Source: a bacterium
GTDB taxonomy: Bacteria > Krumholzibacteriota > Krumholzibacteriia > LZORAL124-64-63
DNA length: 64,000 nt
Direction: 5' to 3'
Assembly (NCBI GenBank): GCA_016712675.1
Contig: JADJQR010000001.1
Coordinates: forward strand, 2,852,001 to 2,916,000
Shown here: piece after piece, positions 63,612 to 64,000 of the stretch
Position numbering within the stretch: the stretch's first letter is position 1
How the letters are laid out: every line of letters starts with the position of its first letter
Notes under the pieces: model-generated
Seen by the model: the letters and a program-made list of their open reading frames with translations, nothing else
Told to the model about the DNA's origin: nothing
Databases searched by the model: none
Made by a program: the position numbers and the translations under genes

Positions 63612-64000
63612 ATGACGACGATCCGGACACGGCGGCGCGCGGCCGGACTGGCCGCCCTCGCAACCATGGCGGCCATCGGCGGCTGCAGCGGCTCGAAGCA
63701 GGCGGGCGGCTTCGCCCCGCCCCCCACGCCGGTCGAGACGGCGGTCGTGGCCCCGGGCGCGGTGGCCGACCGCTTCGCGACGGTCGGCACCCTCGAGGCG
63801 GACCTGCAGGTGGAGGTGGCCGCCGAGATCGACGGCGTCATCCGCTCGCTGCCGTTCCCCGAAGGCGGCGCCGTGAGGGCGGGAGAACTGCTGGCCACGC
63901 TGGACGACGTGCAGCTGGCGGCCGAGGCCCAGCGGGCCGAGGCGCTGCGCGACCAGGGACGCGCCACCTGGGAGCGCGTGCGATCGGTGGTCGACCAGGG
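63612..64000 (+). CDS. Membrane-fusion (HlyD/RND adaptor) lipoprotein, 3' end outside window
   Basis: The first 129 residues of a periplasmic adaptor. The lipobox is IGGC (Cys25). Then ETAVVAPGAVADRFATVGTLEADLQVEVAAEIDGVI is the start of the barrel and lipoyl-like domain, and PFPEGGAVRAGELLATLDD the lipoyl motif; the alpha-hairpin begins at the window edge. Together with the TolC-like gene it predicts a following RND or MacB-type inner-membrane pump just to the right. The ATG at 63612 follows CAGGAG. Confidence 0.93.
   Translation, partial: MTTIRTRRRAAGLAALATMAAIGGCSGSKQAGGFAPPPTPVETAVVAPGAVADRFATVGTLEADLQVEVAAEIDGVIRSLPFPEGGAVRAGELLATLDDVQLAAEAQRAEALRDQGRATWERVRSVVDQ

Overview
The window is a gene-dense, very GC-rich stretch of a bacterial chromosome with no phage, insertion sequence, CRISPR array, rRNA or tRNA that I can see. 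The organism is Gram-negative: it carries an LPS heptose epimerase (HldD), an LpxL/HtrB-type acyltransferase, a TolC-family outer-membrane factor and several lipoproteins. Secreted S9 peptidases, NatAB-type ABC exporters, a K+-stimulated membrane pyrophosphatase, a PurL-PurQ fusion and a tetraheme cytochrome c3 suggest a deep-branching FCB-like lineage (Eisenbacteria, Krumholzibacteriota or Gemmatimonadota-like). That placement is an inference from gene content, not a measured phylogeny.

Layout. 1-9.4 kb: a minus-strand purine operon (purL-purQ fusion, an unassigned 198-residue protein, purF, then a radical SAM protein cut by the left edge), a cytochrome c3, and purB. 9.6-13.6 kb, plus strand: a MATE pump, an EamA permease and a chemoreceptor ending in a zinc-binding CZB domain. 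13.6-21.4 kb: a tightly packed minus-strand operon of eight genes (asd, ecfT, truA, transaldolase, htrA-like protease, SDR epimerase, hldD, rsm22-like), with short overlaps at most junctions. 21.6-30.4 kb: a HEAT-repeat/cyclophilin lipoprotein, a NatAB ABC exporter, an OmpR-type two-component system, an LpxL-like acyltransferase and a DJ-1 protein. 30.5-37.4 kb: alaS, glnA, a TIGR01777 epimerase, an enoyl-CoA hydratase-like protein and a small secreted protein. 37.7-46.7 kb: an S9 peptidase, a PatB-like lyase, a LOG-like protein, an HDOD protein, dinB, pirin, an SRAP protein and an FSA-type aldolase. 46.7-55.5 kb: an aminotransferase, hppA, a tandem FKBP lipoprotein, a Wzz-like coiled-coil protein, both class I fumarase subunits and a lysine/saccharopine dehydrogenase-like protein. 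55.6-64 kb: a second S9 peptidase beside a second NatAB exporter, lepB, a frameshifted EamA gene, and the start of a tripartite efflux operon (TolC-like, MFP) cut by the right edge.

Most genes are housekeeping. Many intergenic gaps show a clear sigma70-like promoter (TTGNCN, 16-18 bp, a TATAAT variant), and several convergent pairs are separated by long perfect hairpins. The observations most worth following are: the 198-residue protein between purL-purQ and purF, which may be a split, inserted PurS; two transaldolase-family proteins with different diagnostic active-site residues (TalC-type versus FSA-type); an intrinsic-terminator-like hairpin apparently inside the hppA leader; a palindrome holding both stop codons of a convergent pair; a bacterial Rsm22 homologue keeping a four-cysteine Fe-S motif; and a single-base frameshift in an EamA permease.
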